Shown here: positions 1-9,258 of the stretch, piece after piece
Layout of the letters: every line of letters begins with the position of its first letter
How positions within the stretch are numbered: position 1 is the stretch's first letter
Assembly: GCA_938083195.1 (NCBI GenBank)
Contig: CALKCK010000009.1
Coordinates: forward strand, 186,001-250,000
Reading direction: 5' to 3'
DNA: 64,000 nucleotides
Origin: an uncultured Pirellulaceae bacterium
GTDB taxonomy: Bacteria > Planctomycetota > Planctomycetia > Pirellulales > Pirellulaceae
Position numbers and translations under genes: made by a program
The notes under the pieces: model-generated
The model's input: the letters and a program-made list of their open reading frames with translations, nothing else
Database searches by the model: none
What the model was told of the DNA's origin: nothing

Positions 1-2
1 AG

Positions 3-599
3 TTGAAAAGGATGGATTTGAGTTTTACAGAATTCCTCAAAGAAACTTACCAGACAAGCGACGAGTTGAGATTTCAGACGAAGTGGCAGCTCAGCTGGGA
101 GCGCTATCTTAAGAACAAACTGACAGATGAATTCCTTAAGTCCTATTTCGAGCGAAGCAAGCGACGGTTTAATGGGACTGAAATCAAAGCAGCGCATCTG
201 CTGATCAAACTGCCCGCAAACAATTCTCAAGCACAAGAGGAACGCACCAACCAACAACTGCTTGAAATTCGAAAACAAGTCCTTGCAAAAACTGTTTCCT
301 GGCAGGAAGCCGTGAAAGAACACTCAGAGGCTCCAACTCGACTCTCAGGCGGCTCCATCGGCTGGATCGCACGCGAAGGCCCCATGGCCCCCTCATTTAC
401 AAATGCTGCTTTTCAACTTTCAGAGAATGAGATTAGCTTGCCGGTAAAAACTAAATTTGGCTTCCACCTGATTCGCTGTGAAGCTATCCGTGATTCTGCA
501 TTAGGGTGGAAAGATGTCAGGACCGAGCTTGAAAAAAATGCGGCCCGCGACCTTTTGCAAGCGATCGTCAAGCAACATAAAATTCAAAAGGCAAATTAA
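3..599 (+). CDS. Parvulin-type peptidyl-prolyl isomerase, 5' end outside window
   Basis: This is the C-terminal part of a PpiC/SurA-like foldase, which catalyses cis-trans isomerisation of X-Pro bonds, normally on secreted proteins. The visible 198 residues begin with a helical region rich in charged residues. A parvulin domain follows at about residues 60-160, with the family landmarks 'AAHLLIK', 'GGSIGWIARE' and 'KTKFGFHLIRCE'. No signal peptide is visible. The frame is open from the window edge and its first codon is TTG, so the true start is probably upstream. A longer tandem-parvulin protein lies at 17853-19712, so the organism has at least two members of this family here. The family call is solid; the cellular substrate is unknown. 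Confidence 0.85.
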   Translation: MKRMDLSFTEFLKETYQTSDELRFQTKWQLSWERYLKNKLTDEFLKSYFERSKRRFNGTEIKAAHLLIKLPANNSQAQEERTNQQLLEIRKQVLAKTVSWQEAVKEHSEAPTRLSGGSIGWIAREGPMAPSFTNAAFQLSENEISLPVKTKFGFHLIRCEAIRDSALGWKDVRTELEKNAARDLLQAIVKQHKIQKAN

Positions 600-611
600 A
601 CTGAGTCATTT

Positions 612-2303
612 TCACTGCGAACCTTTGCTCCAAATATATAGTTGCTGCATTTTTGCATTGCGTGGACCTTTATTCACTTCCGCGAACCCGCGACCCTTTT
701 CAAAAAAACCAATCGCAATTTTTTCTACACCCTTCAGATCGTCACGCTCAATTTTCACCCGATCAATCACCGTTTCTTGAGGCTCCAAATTCGAGAACAC
801 AACTTGATTGGCACTTCCTCGCTTCAAGATCTTATTCTCAACACTCAAAAGATTTAAAAAACGAATCTCTCGCCGGTCCGAATTCAATTTCCACACAGCC
901 TCTATCTGCAATCCATCGTTTTCTTCGCGAGTCACTCGTACTCCACGAAGAACAGCATCGCCACCAAATTGAACATCTTTAAATTCACTCGATGAGGCTG
1001 CAACAATCGCATCAGCTAACTTGCTACTATTTAAGTTGAATCGGGTTTGTTGGATGCCCCCCCAACACGCCAAAAAGAGAACAGAAATTATCACAATTTT
1101 TTTAACTGCGATCTCATTGGTTAAAGCATGGACCAAGGTCTTAACAAACGGCGCGGGAGTTTTTTTATCGAACCGAGCCACAATCGCTTTGCGAAACGGG
1201 ACTTCAACCAGATGATAAAGCAGTGACGACACGGCGATTGAAAGACCAAGGCAACAGACTATTTGCAGTGGCGTGACCCAACTCCCTTCAATTCGGTCAT
1301 GCCGTGCAACCATCAACAGCACACTCATGTGTACCATATAAAACGAATAACTTATTTCTCCTAGATAAACAAACAATCGACTCGATAAAAGCAATGCCCC
1401 CCAACCCCGACTACGGGCAAAGATAAAAATCAAAATCACAAATACGGGCGCTGCACCTGAGAACCGATACCAATAATTGAACCCGGCACTTATCCCCGGC
1501 GGCTGATCATGCCTGTACAACCCAAGCCGATTCGAAGAGTAGAAAAATATAACAATGAGTAAAACGCTAAATAACTCAACAACCGTATCGAAAGCCGGTG
1601 AGTGTTCAGACCTCTGAGACCGTGACAAGAAAAAAATGCCGCAGGCTATTCCCGAGGCGAATTCAAAACAGCGCATTGGCGGTAAATTTCTAATTAAAGC
1701 ATCGAATTGAATTCCTCTGCTTTGCCAGGCCGGCCCATAAACACCAATCAAAAAGACGAGAAGAATCGTGAAAAGCAGGACGCTCAAATACTTAAAAACA
1801 AACCTCTTCGGCCAACCAATCAGAAACCATGGGAAGACTGCATAAAAAAATGCTTCGACAGATAAACTCCAGGCAGGGCCATTCAAAAAATATCCCCATT
1901 TGTGAATGGGAATCCAAGCCTGCAGAAGAAAAACATTGGCAAATGACTTCAGAAAGACATGATCTTGTTTTTGAAATATCTGCCAACCGAAAACCGCAAA
2001 AAGGGCAATCAAAAGAGTCATAAGGTGCAATGGCCAAACCCTAGCCACTCTTCGCAGATAAAATTCCTTGAAGGGAAATTTGTTTGAGGTGGACGCCTCT
2101 AGGCGGGGCACATAGACGTAGGCGAGGATAAACCCCGAAAGCACGAAAAAAAAGCTCACTCCTGCAGCACCGATGGGTGCTTTACCAAAATCATATTCTG
2201 GCCATTGGCCGGGAACATGCGCAATAAACACCGCCAGCGCAGCCAAAAATCTTAAACCGGTTAGAGACTTTAATTGCGTATTTTGATACTTCAGAGTTTG
2301 CAT
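612..2303 (-). CDS. Acyltransferase-3 (OafA/YrhL-like) membrane protein
   Basis: A 563-residue integral membrane acyltransferase. Such proteins move acyl groups (often acetyl) onto surface sugars, lipids or peptides. The N-terminus 'LTGLRFLAALAVFIAH' carries the conserved R/H region of the family, and 'SFFFVLSGFILAY' is the typical second helix. About ten hydrophobic helices follow to residue 415, including 'YSFYMVHM'. After roughly residue 430 there is a long soluble tail with no helices, which is longer than in minimal family members and probably lies outside the membrane. I do not recognise that tail. It is followed, in the direction of transcription, only by the convergent foldase end at 599. 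The acceptor cannot be told from sequence. Confidence 0.85.
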   Translation of the reverse strand: MQTLKYQNTQLKSLTGLRFLAALAVFIAHVPGQWPEYDFGKAPIGAAGVSFFFVLSGFILAYVYVPRLEASTSNKFPFKEFYLRRVARVWPLHLMTLLIALFAVFGWQIFQKQDHVFLKSFANVFLLQAWIPIHKWGYFLNGPAWSLSVEAFFYAVFPWFLIGWPKRFVFKYLSVLLFTILLVFLIGVYGPAWQSRGIQFDALIRNLPPMRCFEFASGIACGIFFLSRSQRSEHSPAFDTVVELFSVLLIVIFFYSSNRLGLYRHDQPPGISAGFNYWYRFSGAAPVFVILIFIFARSRGWGALLLSSRLFVYLGEISYSFYMVHMSVLLMVARHDRIEGSWVTPLQIVCCLGLSIAVSSLLYHLVEVPFRKAIVARFDKKTPAPFVKTLVHALTNEIAVKKIVIISVLFLACWGGIQQTRFNLNSSKLADAIVAASSSEFKDVQFGGDAVLRGVRVTREENDGLQIEAVWKLNSDRREIRFLNLLSVENKILKRGSANQVVFSNLEPQETVIDRVKIERDDLKGVEKIAIGFFEKGRGFAEVNKGPRNAKMQQLYIWSKGSQ

Positions 2304-2374
2304 TACTACATTGTAATGAAACTGCCGCCATCGATACAGACAAATGCAACCAAAGACTGCCCTTCAGCCTCGGG

Positions 2375-3547
2375 TTACAGATTACCTCGACGAGCCTGCT
2401 CCAATTCGAGCGATTCGAACAAAGCTTTGAAATTACCTTTCCCGAATGATTCACTGCCGCGCCGGCAAATGATTTCGAAAAACATCGTGGGACGATCTTG
2501 CAGGGGCTTGGTGAAAATCTGCAACAAGTATCCCTTGTCATCTCGATCAACCAAAACGCGGAGATCTTTCACCCGCTGGATGTCTTCATCGATCGTGCCT
2601 ACGCGATCCCAGACCAATTCATAGTAGGTTTCCGGAATATCGAGAAAATCAACTCCCCGCGAGCGAAGTTCGCCAACGGTATTAACTTCGTCTTTGGTTA
2701 ACAATGCCAGATGTTGAATACCGCCGGTGTTATTATGCCAATCGAGATACTCCTCAATCTGACTCTTATTTCTACCTTCCGCCGGTTCGTTAATTGGAAT
2801 CTTAATCAGCTCGCGGCCGGAATCCATTACCTTCGACATCAAGGCTGTATATTCCGTCGAAATATCATCGGCGTCGAAGTGCTTGAACAATTTAAATCCG
2901 AGCACATCTTCGTACCATTTAACCCACACATCCATCTCACCCATCGGCACGTTTCCGACGCAGTGATCCACGTAGAAAAGGCCCGTTGGATTTTCGCGAT
3001 TGTATTTATTAATCGCCAGTTCATCGAGGACGCGGAAACCGGGAAGAAATTGCTCCCCCCTCTGCTTCACATTTTCAATCGCATACTTCCCAGTTCTGGA
3101 AATGAACGTGTGTACAAAACGCCCAAACGATTTCACACCGGACTTAACAACGGTTCCCAGCTCGTCAGTAATTTCGATCGGTTCGTAAGCAGATTCGGCA
3201 CCATTCTTTAGAGCTTGCTCATAAGCTTTGGCTGAATCCTCTACCGTGAACGCAATATCCTTAATCCCATCTCCATAAAGCTGAACCTCTTGTTGCGCCG
3301 GGTGCTCCGGATGCAAACCAGTCGTCAACAAAAACCGGATATTGCCCTGCGTTAGCAAATACGTCGCCGCTTCTCTCACGTTGGTTGTTAGATCACTGAT
3401 TTGCTCGATTTCAAAACCAAATGCCTGAGCGTAAAAATAAGCCGCCTGCTTGGCATTCCCAACATAGAATTGGACATAATCAACATCTATCAATCTCAGG
3501 GGATCGTTCGAATTTTCCGTTTCAGAAAGCGTTTCTGGAGAACTCAT
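2375..3547 (-). CDS. hppD: 4-hydroxyphenylpyruvate dioxygenase
   Basis: This enzyme converts 4-hydroxyphenylpyruvate plus O2 to homogentisate and CO2, the second step of tyrosine catabolism. The 390-residue length fits the family. Two vicinal-oxygen-chelate halves are visible. The iron ligands can be placed at His195 ('VDHCVGNVPMG'), His279 ('GGIQHLALLT') and Glu358 ('MFFEIICRRG'). The C-terminal 'GFGKGNFKALFES'-like signature is present as 'SFGKGNFKALFESLE'. I chose the ATG at 3547 because the 24 residues upstream of it in the open frame are unlike the family and the N-terminus there starts just before 'DYVQFYVGNAKQAA'. A tyrosine-family aminotransferase that could supply the substrate lies at 20546-21736, but there is no operon link. 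Confidence 0.95.
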   Translation of the reverse strand: MSSPETLSETENSNDPLRLIDVDYVQFYVGNAKQAAYFYAQAFGFEIEQISDLTTNVREAATYLLTQGNIRFLLTTGLHPEHPAQQEVQLYGDGIKDIAFTVEDSAKAYEQALKNGAESAYEPIEITDELGTVVKSGVKSFGRFVHTFISRTGKYAIENVKQRGEQFLPGFRVLDELAINKYNRENPTGLFYVDHCVGNVPMGEMDVWVKWYEDVLGFKLFKHFDADDISTEYTALMSKVMDSGRELIKIPINEPAEGRNKSQIEEYLDWHNNTGGIQHLALLTKDEVNTVGELRSRGVDFLDIPETYYELVWDRVGTIDEDIQRVKDLRVLVDRDDKGYLLQIFTKPLQDRPTMFFEIICRRGSESFGKGNFKALFESLELEQARRGNL

Positions 3548-3793
3548 AGCGAAGACTCTTGTGGTATTTAGTGAATGATCAATAACCGGAACTCGCGCCA
3601 CTCGGTGACATATCTTCATTCCGCTGGGGGTCTGCGAATTCTAACAGAAACAAACAATTGTTTAAGTTCAAACCTCAATCCCCTCCCGAAACCAACGCTT
3701 CTGGGCGTGCTTCGTCCACATATTGGTAGCGAACGTCTGGTTAGTAATTCCAACCCGCTGCAAGAAGACCGTTTTTGGATTTAACACTGAAAC

Positions 3794-5350
3794 TTACCGG
3801 TCTTCGATAATCTCAAACACCAACGGTCGGTGATCCGAAACAACCGGCTCCTCGATGACATCAATTTCCGAAACGGACCATCGAGCGTCCTTGTGGATCA
3901 AAGCGTAGTCTATTTCTACTTCAGGACGATCCGATCGAAATGTGAAATGATCCGTCCCTTTATCAGGGATCACCCAGTGCTTCTGGAACAACTCAAGAAT
4001 CGAACTTTTGGGCTTGGAGTTGAAATCACCGACGATCGCGATATCGTGCTGCTCTCCGTCGAGAAAATCCAACAGCCGTCGCGCTTGGGCCAAACGCTCC
4101 TGTTCTGTGCGATAAAAATGAACGTCAGCAATCTTCAATTGCTTTTTTGACCCCAGTTTCACATCTACCACCAACGATGTCCGCGGTTCCGATCCATCAG
4201 GTAGACGCAGGTTCTCGACTCCATCAATTGGATTACGGGATAAAACTGCCATCCCATACCGCCCACCCTGATAATCAAAAAAAGATCCAAAGGCATGGTG
4301 CTGCAAACCGGTCAACAAAGCAAGCTCGCGTGCCTGATCGATGCCTCCACTGCGTTGAACCTGATGGTCAACCTCTTGCAATGCAACAAAATCAGGATGT
4401 AGTCGACGAATCACTTCAGCCGTCCGTTTTAAATCAACCTGATTATCGTTGCCACGACCGTGCTTAATATTGTAGGCAAGAATGCGAAATCTTCGCCGCC
4501 CCATCTCTCCATCCCCCATCGCTATGGGTAAGTCAAGAGGAGGTTTGCGTTCGGCTTTGGGAAGCCGAAGGTCGGAGTTTCCATCCGCCTTCGTTACCCC
4601 TGAATCAGTAGCCGTTCGTAAAAAGAATCGACCTCGGTGCATCCCGGCAACGGAATCTTGGGCTGATTTTAAATTTGAACTCGTTTTCGCAATCACCACC
4701 GATTTCCACTTTTCCTGAACCAAGATCCACGGTGATTCAATATCACAACTTCGCTGTTTTTGATCTTCAATACCGCCGACTGAAATGCCTCCGATATAAC
4801 TCTGAAGACCACTTAACAGGCGACCATCTGAATCCAAAGAGCACGTGGCCATATGTTGCCAGCGGTTTTCTTTAATCAGATAAAAGTAGGCGGAATAAAG
4901 TGTTTTAGCGCCCTCGGATTTTGCATAGATAATGAAGCGAAGCGAATCTCCAATTTTCCAATCCAAATCGCAAGACAACTCAACTTTGCCTTGTCCCGAT
5001 TGGAGCAGTTCCCGAACCCCTCTTCCCTTCTTCACAACTCGCACCTGACGATTCCCCGCCGCGGGTTTGGTTCGTTGTGATTGGGAATTTGCCACCACAG
5101 AAAAAACAACTGTTTTTTCACCACCCTCAAGCTCTTGGACTCCCAGCCAACCGCGACTAAACCCGCAGGCAGCATAAAAAGTTCCCGGTCTTGTTTCCCG
5201 AACTGTTAATTCACTATAGAAAGCTGAAGCTGGTGCGGTTTTGAAATCAATTCCAGCTAAAGGAATGACTTGAATCTGGGCGGTACTAAGCACCGGGCAA
5301 AAGAGCTCGACTATGAAAACAAGAGCCCCCACATAGACTGATGATGGCAT
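3794..5350 (-). CDS. Secreted DUF3472-like / endonuclease-exonuclease-phosphatase fusion
   Basis: A 518-residue protein with a signal peptide of about 25 residues ending near 'LSTAQ'. The first part (about 30-240) has the appearance of a DUF3472 domain, with 'LYSAYFYLIKENRWQHMA' and a following 'LQSYIGG'. The second part (about 285-515) is an endonuclease/exonuclease/phosphatase fold, with 'ILAYNIKHG', 'FVALQEVD', 'IAIVGDFNSKP' and the terminal 'VSDHRPL', covering the metal-binding Asn, Glu, Asp and Asp-His residues. Such domains cleave phosphodiesters in DNA, RNA, lipids or sugar phosphates; the substrate here is unknown. Two ATGs lie 6 bases apart; the second (5350) has the better spacing to an AAGG. 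A second DUF3472 protein is at 46135-49728. Confidence 0.8.
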   Translation of the reverse strand: MPSSVYVGALVFIVELFCPVLSTAQIQVIPLAGIDFKTAPASAFYSELTVRETRPGTFYAACGFSRGWLGVQELEGGEKTVVFSVVANSQSQRTKPAAGNRQVRVVKKGRGVRELLQSGQGKVELSCDLDWKIGDSLRFIIYAKSEGAKTLYSAYFYLIKENRWQHMATCSLDSDGRLLSGLQSYIGGISVGGIEDQKQRSCDIESPWILVQEKWKSVVIAKTSSNLKSAQDSVAGMHRGRFFLRTATDSGVTKADGNSDLRLPKAERKPPLDLPIAMGDGEMGRRRFRILAYNIKHGRGNDNQVDLKRTAEVIRRLHPDFVALQEVDHQVQRSGGIDQARELALLTGLQHHAFGSFFDYQGGRYGMAVLSRNPIDGVENLRLPDGSEPRTSLVVDVKLGSKKQLKIADVHFYRTEQERLAQARRLLDFLDGEQHDIAIVGDFNSKPKSSILELFQKHWVIPDKGTDHFTFRSDRPEVEIDYALIHKDARWSVSEIDVIEEPVVSDHRPLVFEIIEDR

Positions 5351-5462
5351 TTTCATTGACCTTTCTCGCTTTCCGAACTCGAGATTTTACGAATCAAATA
5401 TCCCGCTTCCATGATAACAAAAAATGGACTAAATCGCGGTTTTGCACAGTTCTCAAGCGGCA

Positions 5463-5756
5463 CTAATCGTCTTTCCCGACAACACCACCAAAATCACGAA
5501 AAACAGTCTTTACATGAGGCAGCAACTGCATGACCAATTGAGGATCGGAACCAACAAGTGCTTGCCCTGGATCGAGTTCACCGCAACGGACTGCCATCAC
5601 CATTGCAGCAAGCACATGCTCGACGTCTACCGGAAACCCCGCAGGCTCCTCCAGTTCCAACGCAAGCGCGAACAAGACGTCTCCCATTTCTTGAGAGATT
5701 GTCGCTTCGCCAGCGGAGTTAATAAAAACGCCCGGCAAGATTTCATCCTCTCTCAT
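5463..5756 (-). CDS. Small protein of unknown function, last gene of SUF operon
   Basis: A 97-residue acidic protein with no recognised domain, no signal peptide and no membrane segment. The predicted content is mostly helical ('EMGDVLFALALELEEPAG', 'VEHVLAAMVMAVRCGELD'). It has a single cysteine. I chose the ATG at 5756 because a GGAGG Shine-Dalgarno sequence lies 7 bases upstream; the frame also runs up to a TTG overlapping the preceding stop. It is 41 bases downstream of the SufT-like gene and reads in the same direction, so it is probably co-transcribed with the SUF genes. A role in iron-sulfur assembly is only inferred from position. Confidence 0.65.
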   Translation of the reverse strand: MREDEILPGVFINSAGEATISQEMGDVLFALALELEEPAGFPVDVEHVLAAMVMAVRCGELDPGQALVGSDPQLVMQLLPHVKTVFRDFGGVVGKDD

Positions 5757-5797
5757 GACGCATCCTCCGCCCTTCCGCCCATCCGTAACGATATAAA

Positions 5798-6121
5798 TCA
5801 AAAGATACCTAGTTGGTCTCTCGCGTCATCAGACATCATATCCTGCGTCCAAGGAGGATCCATGACGACTTTGACTTCAACGTCCTCAACACCGTCCATT
5901 TCACCAGCATACTTTTTGGTTTCCGCGACCAACTGAGGACCAGCCGGGCACATCGGACTGGTCATCGTCATTTCTATATTGACTTTAAACTTCTCTTCAT
6001 CTCCGTCATCCGAAACTACATCGACAACATAGATGAGCCCAAGATCGACGATATTAACAAACAACTCTGGATCAATCACCTGTTTGAGTGCTTCACGCAC
6101 TTGCTCTTCTTGCAGCGGCAT
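5798..6121 (-). CDS. sufT: SufT-like MIP18 (DUF59) iron-sulfur assembly factor
   Basis: A 107-residue protein of the MIP18/DUF59 family, whose members help mature iron-sulfur proteins and are often encoded with suf genes. It opens with the family signature 'VREALKQVIDPELFVNIVDLGLIY' (here broken as 'ALKQVIDPELFVNIVD' then 'LGLIYVVD') and continues with 'IEMTMTSPMCPAGP' and 'VKVVMDPPWTQDMMS'. The conserved cysteine of this family is in 'SPMCPAG'. It lies between the Rieske ferredoxin gene and the unknown 97-residue gene. The family call is safe; the symbol is given by analogy with other SUF operons. Confidence 0.88.
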   Translation of the reverse strand: MPLQEEQVREALKQVIDPELFVNIVDLGLIYVVDVVSDDGDEEKFKVNIEMTMTSPMCPAGPQLVAETKKYAGEMDGVEDVEVKVVMDPPWTQDMMSDDARDQLGIF

Positions 6122-6176
6122 GGCCTAAATTCCTGAAACTAAAAAATTGTATTTTAAAAAATCAAATTGAAAAAAA

Positions 6177-6497
6177 TCAAGACTCATCATTTAACTGAAT
6201 CATAATGGAGCCGTCCTCGACTTTAACGTGATGGGCAGTAGTATCCTGCGTCGCCGGCATCGAAAGTGCTTTTCCATTTCTTAAATCAAATTTTGCACCA
6301 TGTCTTGGACAGGCAATCTCGCAACCTTCGTGAGGTCCGTCACTCAACGTCCCGCCATCGTGGGTACAGATATCATCGATGCAATAATAGTCATCTCCTA
6401 TTCGAGACAGGATGACTAACCGATCATCAACTTCAATGAGGCGAGTCGATCCGTCATCAATTTCAGCGACCGTTGCAACAGCTATGTATTCACTCAT
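6177..6497 (-). CDS. Rieske-type [2Fe-2S] ferredoxin
   Basis: A 106-residue soluble Rieske protein. The two cluster-binding motifs are complete: 'CTHDGG' (C-x-H) and 'CPRHGAKF' (C-x-x-H), spaced as in NirD-like and dioxygenase-ferredoxin proteins. There is no signal peptide or membrane anchor, so it is a cytoplasmic electron carrier. It is encoded between the cysteine desulfurase fusion and sufT, an arrangement seen in some bacterial SUF operons, where it may deliver electrons during cluster assembly or sulfur reduction; that role is inference. The start at 6497 places the motifs at the usual distance. Confidence 0.9.
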   Translation of the reverse strand: MSEYIAVATVAEIDDGSTRLIEVDDRLVILSRIGDDYYCIDDICTHDGGTLSDGPHEGCEIACPRHGAKFDLRNGKALSMPATQDTTAHHVKVEDGSIMIQLNDES

Positions 6498-6631
6498 AAG
6501 TATCCGTAATAGTTAATAACTTAAGGTCTACCGACCTCTTCTAAAGGCTAATATTAAGACGCGAGAATTTGATAGTTTTAAATGGCTGAACCAAGAATCA
6601 AAATCTAATGTTTAAGGGGCAAAATAAATTT

Positions 6632-9037
6632 TCAAATCATGTAGCCCATCTGATCCGCTTCCAACTCCGAAGCGAATTTGTGTTTTACATTCAGGGCAAT
6701 TCCTCCCGAGATGTGCCGTGCCGTTTCGACACCGATTCGACGAGCAACTTCAGCAGCTTTACCGCTTCTTCGACCACTTCGACATAGAAAAATAACATCT
6801 CGCGGTGACTCACGATGAGCGGCTAAAAGCTTGGGAAGGTATCCACTCAACCGTGTTAGTGGAATGTTCTTGGGCGGCGAGTGAAAACCTAATTCTTTCC
6901 AGTCTTGGGCGAATGCAAATTCATGCGGCTCGCGGACGTCGATAATCAACGAATCCTGATGCTCTTGAAAAAAGTGTTTCAATTCCTCCCGTCCAATCTC
7001 AATTGACCCCTCCTGCTCAACTGTGAAATCTTTGATCAAACCACACACTAATTCAGAATTCGTTGAGTCTGCAATCCCTGCATCGATCCCAGGTTTAGTT
7101 TCCACAAACGTCTGCAGATCTAATGGAGATTCTGGACATAAAATTTTAGCTAGAAATTTGTTGTCATCTCGTTCAAATTCAAGAGTCGTCGAAAAATCAT
7201 TATTGTAATCGTGGGTCGGGCAAAGAATCGTTCGACTCGAAACTAGATCTGGAAGCCTTCTCAGCGATCCGTACATCTTGTCAATGGAACTGCAAGGGAA
7301 ATCTGTCCGGCCAATTCCACCCATCAGAATCATATCCCCGGTGAAGGCAAACACGACGTCCTCCGCTTTCAATTGGTTGCCTTCGGACAACTCTCCCACT
7401 AAATAAGCACATCCAATCAGGGTGTGTCCCGGCAAGTCCGTTTTGGCAACGATCCAGTCGTCTGAAAATCGCAAATAAGGGGCTTCGCTACCGTCAGAAA
7501 GCACCGCTACTCCATCGACCGTTTCCGGCCATCCTAATTCATCTTGCGTTTCCGCTGATTCTGCAGCGTGATCGCGAATCACCCCAAGGAGCATCTTGCG
7601 ACAAGAATCATGATCGACATGGGCATGTGAATCGAGAATCGCAAGCACCTTGCTTTTTTGACACCGGATGAGCGCCTCAGTTCGTTCGGCCAATTCCTCA
7701 AATGGATCCACTACAATGCAATTCCGGGTTTTCGAGTCCATCAAGAGCCAAGTACACATCGAACCATTCTTCAATTGCACTAATCCATCGAGATCTTGCC
7801 CCGGCACACTATCTAAATCGCCAGCGACAACCAAGCAGGACTCACACAACGCTTGACCCGCCTGCTCAATTCGCTCACATGCCGAATTGATTTCGGTAGC
7901 CGTTGCTAGTGGTCCAAATGACAAGCGAATCGCTCCGTTGGATCGCCATTCGGAAACCCCCATCGCATCGAGCACATACGATCGCTGTGCCATGGAACCG
8001 CAAGCTGATCCAGAACTGACACGAATCCCTGCTGCATCAAAAAGGTCGAGCAATTCTTTACTGGGAAAACCCTTAACGGAAAAATTGATCGTCGTGGGAA
8101 CCGATGTTTCAATCGGCATATTGTATTGAATGGTCGGAAATGCGCTGTTGAGTGCACTTAGCAATTGATCTCGATAGCCGCGTAAAACCTCGTCGTCGGC
8201 AAAGGTCTTGGAATCAGAATCCGCTAACTTTTTCATGACCGCTGCAATCGCAGCCACTCCTGGAAGGTTTTCCGTCCCACCACGCGCACCTTGCTCCTGA
8301 CCGCCACCGGCTAAGAGTGGTACCAGCGGCGCGCCATCTCGAACGTACAACAATCCAATTCCCTTGGGAGCATAAATTTTATGACCGCTAACCGCAGCGT
8401 AATCGATGGTCGAACTCGACAAGTCCAGTGCAATCTTGCCAACCGCCTGAACACTATCGACCAGCCAGCGGACGGCTGAATTCTCAGCACGAATTGTCTT
8501 CTCCACTGCTTTCAAATCAGTCACTACGCCGGTTTCGTTGTTGACCGCCATTGTGCAGATCAAATCAGCGTTCGCCGCATGATCTCTTAGAAACTCTAAA
8601 TCGAGCGCTCCGTTTTGGTCGACGGGTATCTCGACGATTCGGTTATTAACACCAAGAAGTTGATTCCAATGCTGCAGAGCTTGAGGAACCGCCTTGTGCT
8701 CGGTTGCTCCATACAGCAAAGTCCGAGATCCCTCGTCCTCTTGACTCTCAGCGCGACGCTCGCGAATGTCACAGAGCGTGGAAAAAATTCCCATTTGAAT
8801 TGCTTCGGTGGCACCGCTGGTAAACACAATCTGTCCACCCTCTGCCGCTAGTACCTCACGAACCAAATCCCGCGTGGACTCAAGAATAAATCGAGCTCGC
8901 AACCCGGAAATGTGGGCGCTGCTCGGATTCCCAAACAACTCCTCCATTGCGTCATGCGCTTCCTGAGCAGCCTCTGGCAGCACGGGAGTCGTCGCATTGG
9001 CATCGAGGTAAATCTCCGAAGCTGACCGAATAATCAT
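6632..9037 (-). CDS. Cysteine desulfurase / persulfide-dioxygenase-like / rhodanese triple fusion
   Basis: An 801-residue protein joining three sulfur enzymes. Residues about 8-395 form a class V aminotransferase-fold cysteine desulfurase of the NifS/IscS type: 'YLDANATTPV', PLP lysine 220 in 'SGHKIYAPKG', and catalytic Cys346 in 'SSGSACGS'. Residues about 415-640 form a metallo-beta-lactamase domain resembling ETHE1 persulfide dioxygenase: H471xH473xD475H476 in 'DSHAHVDHDS', 'LPGHTLIG' (His538), 'FTGDMILMGGIGRTDF' (Asp568) and 'PTHDYNNDF' (His609). Residues about 680-785 form a rhodanese domain with Cys752 in 'CRSGRRSGKA'. All key residues are present. I chose the ATG at 9037 (GAGG 5 bases upstream) over a TTG at 9094. 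It takes the place of sufS in the operon, so it likely supplies sulfur to SufBCD while the other domains handle persulfide. The fusion is seen directly; the coupled function is inferred. Confidence 0.9.
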   Translation of the reverse strand: MIIRSASEIYLDANATTPVLPEAAQEAHDAMEELFGNPSSAHISGLRARFILESTRDLVREVLAAEGGQIVFTSGATEAIQMGIFSTLCDIRERRAESQEDEGSRTLLYGATEHKAVPQALQHWNQLLGVNNRIVEIPVDQNGALDLEFLRDHAANADLICTMAVNNETGVVTDLKAVEKTIRAENSAVRWLVDSVQAVGKIALDLSSSTIDYAAVSGHKIYAPKGIGLLYVRDGAPLVPLLAGGGQEQGARGGTENLPGVAAIAAVMKKLADSDSKTFADDEVLRGYRDQLLSALNSAFPTIQYNMPIETSVPTTINFSVKGFPSKELLDLFDAAGIRVSSGSACGSMAQRSYVLDAMGVSEWRSNGAIRLSFGPLATATEINSACERIEQAGQALCESCLVVAGDLDSVPGQDLDGLVQLKNGSMCTWLLMDSKTRNCIVVDPFEELAERTEALIRCQKSKVLAILDSHAHVDHDSCRKMLLGVIRDHAAESAETQDELGWPETVDGVAVLSDGSEAPYLRFSDDWIVAKTDLPGHTLIGCAYLVGELSEGNQLKAEDVVFAFTGDMILMGGIGRTDFPCSSIDKMYGSLRRLPDLVSSRTILCPTHDYNNDFSTTLEFERDDNKFLAKILCPESPLDLQTFVETKPGIDAGIADSTNSELVCGLIKDFTVEQEGSIEIGREELKHFFQEHQDSLIIDVREPHEFAFAQDWKELGFHSPPKNIPLTRLSGYLPKLLAAHRESPRDVIFLCRSGRRSGKAAEVARRIGVETARHISGGIALNVKHKFASELEADQMGYMI

Positions 9038-9258
9038 CGCATCCTCAAATAGCTGTTCTAGGAACCGGTGAGACAGTAAACCGAGCGCTGCCAAGCCGGC
9101 CCTATTGTATCCAACCCCTGTCGGATTTACGACCGAAGATTACAGTTTTGAAGCAAGGGATGCCCGCTTAATCTACCGATGAGGGAGTCTTTGAGGCGCC
9201 TTCGATTGAATCGCGCCCCATGAATTCCCGACTAATAACCGATGCAACCGCGAATGAT

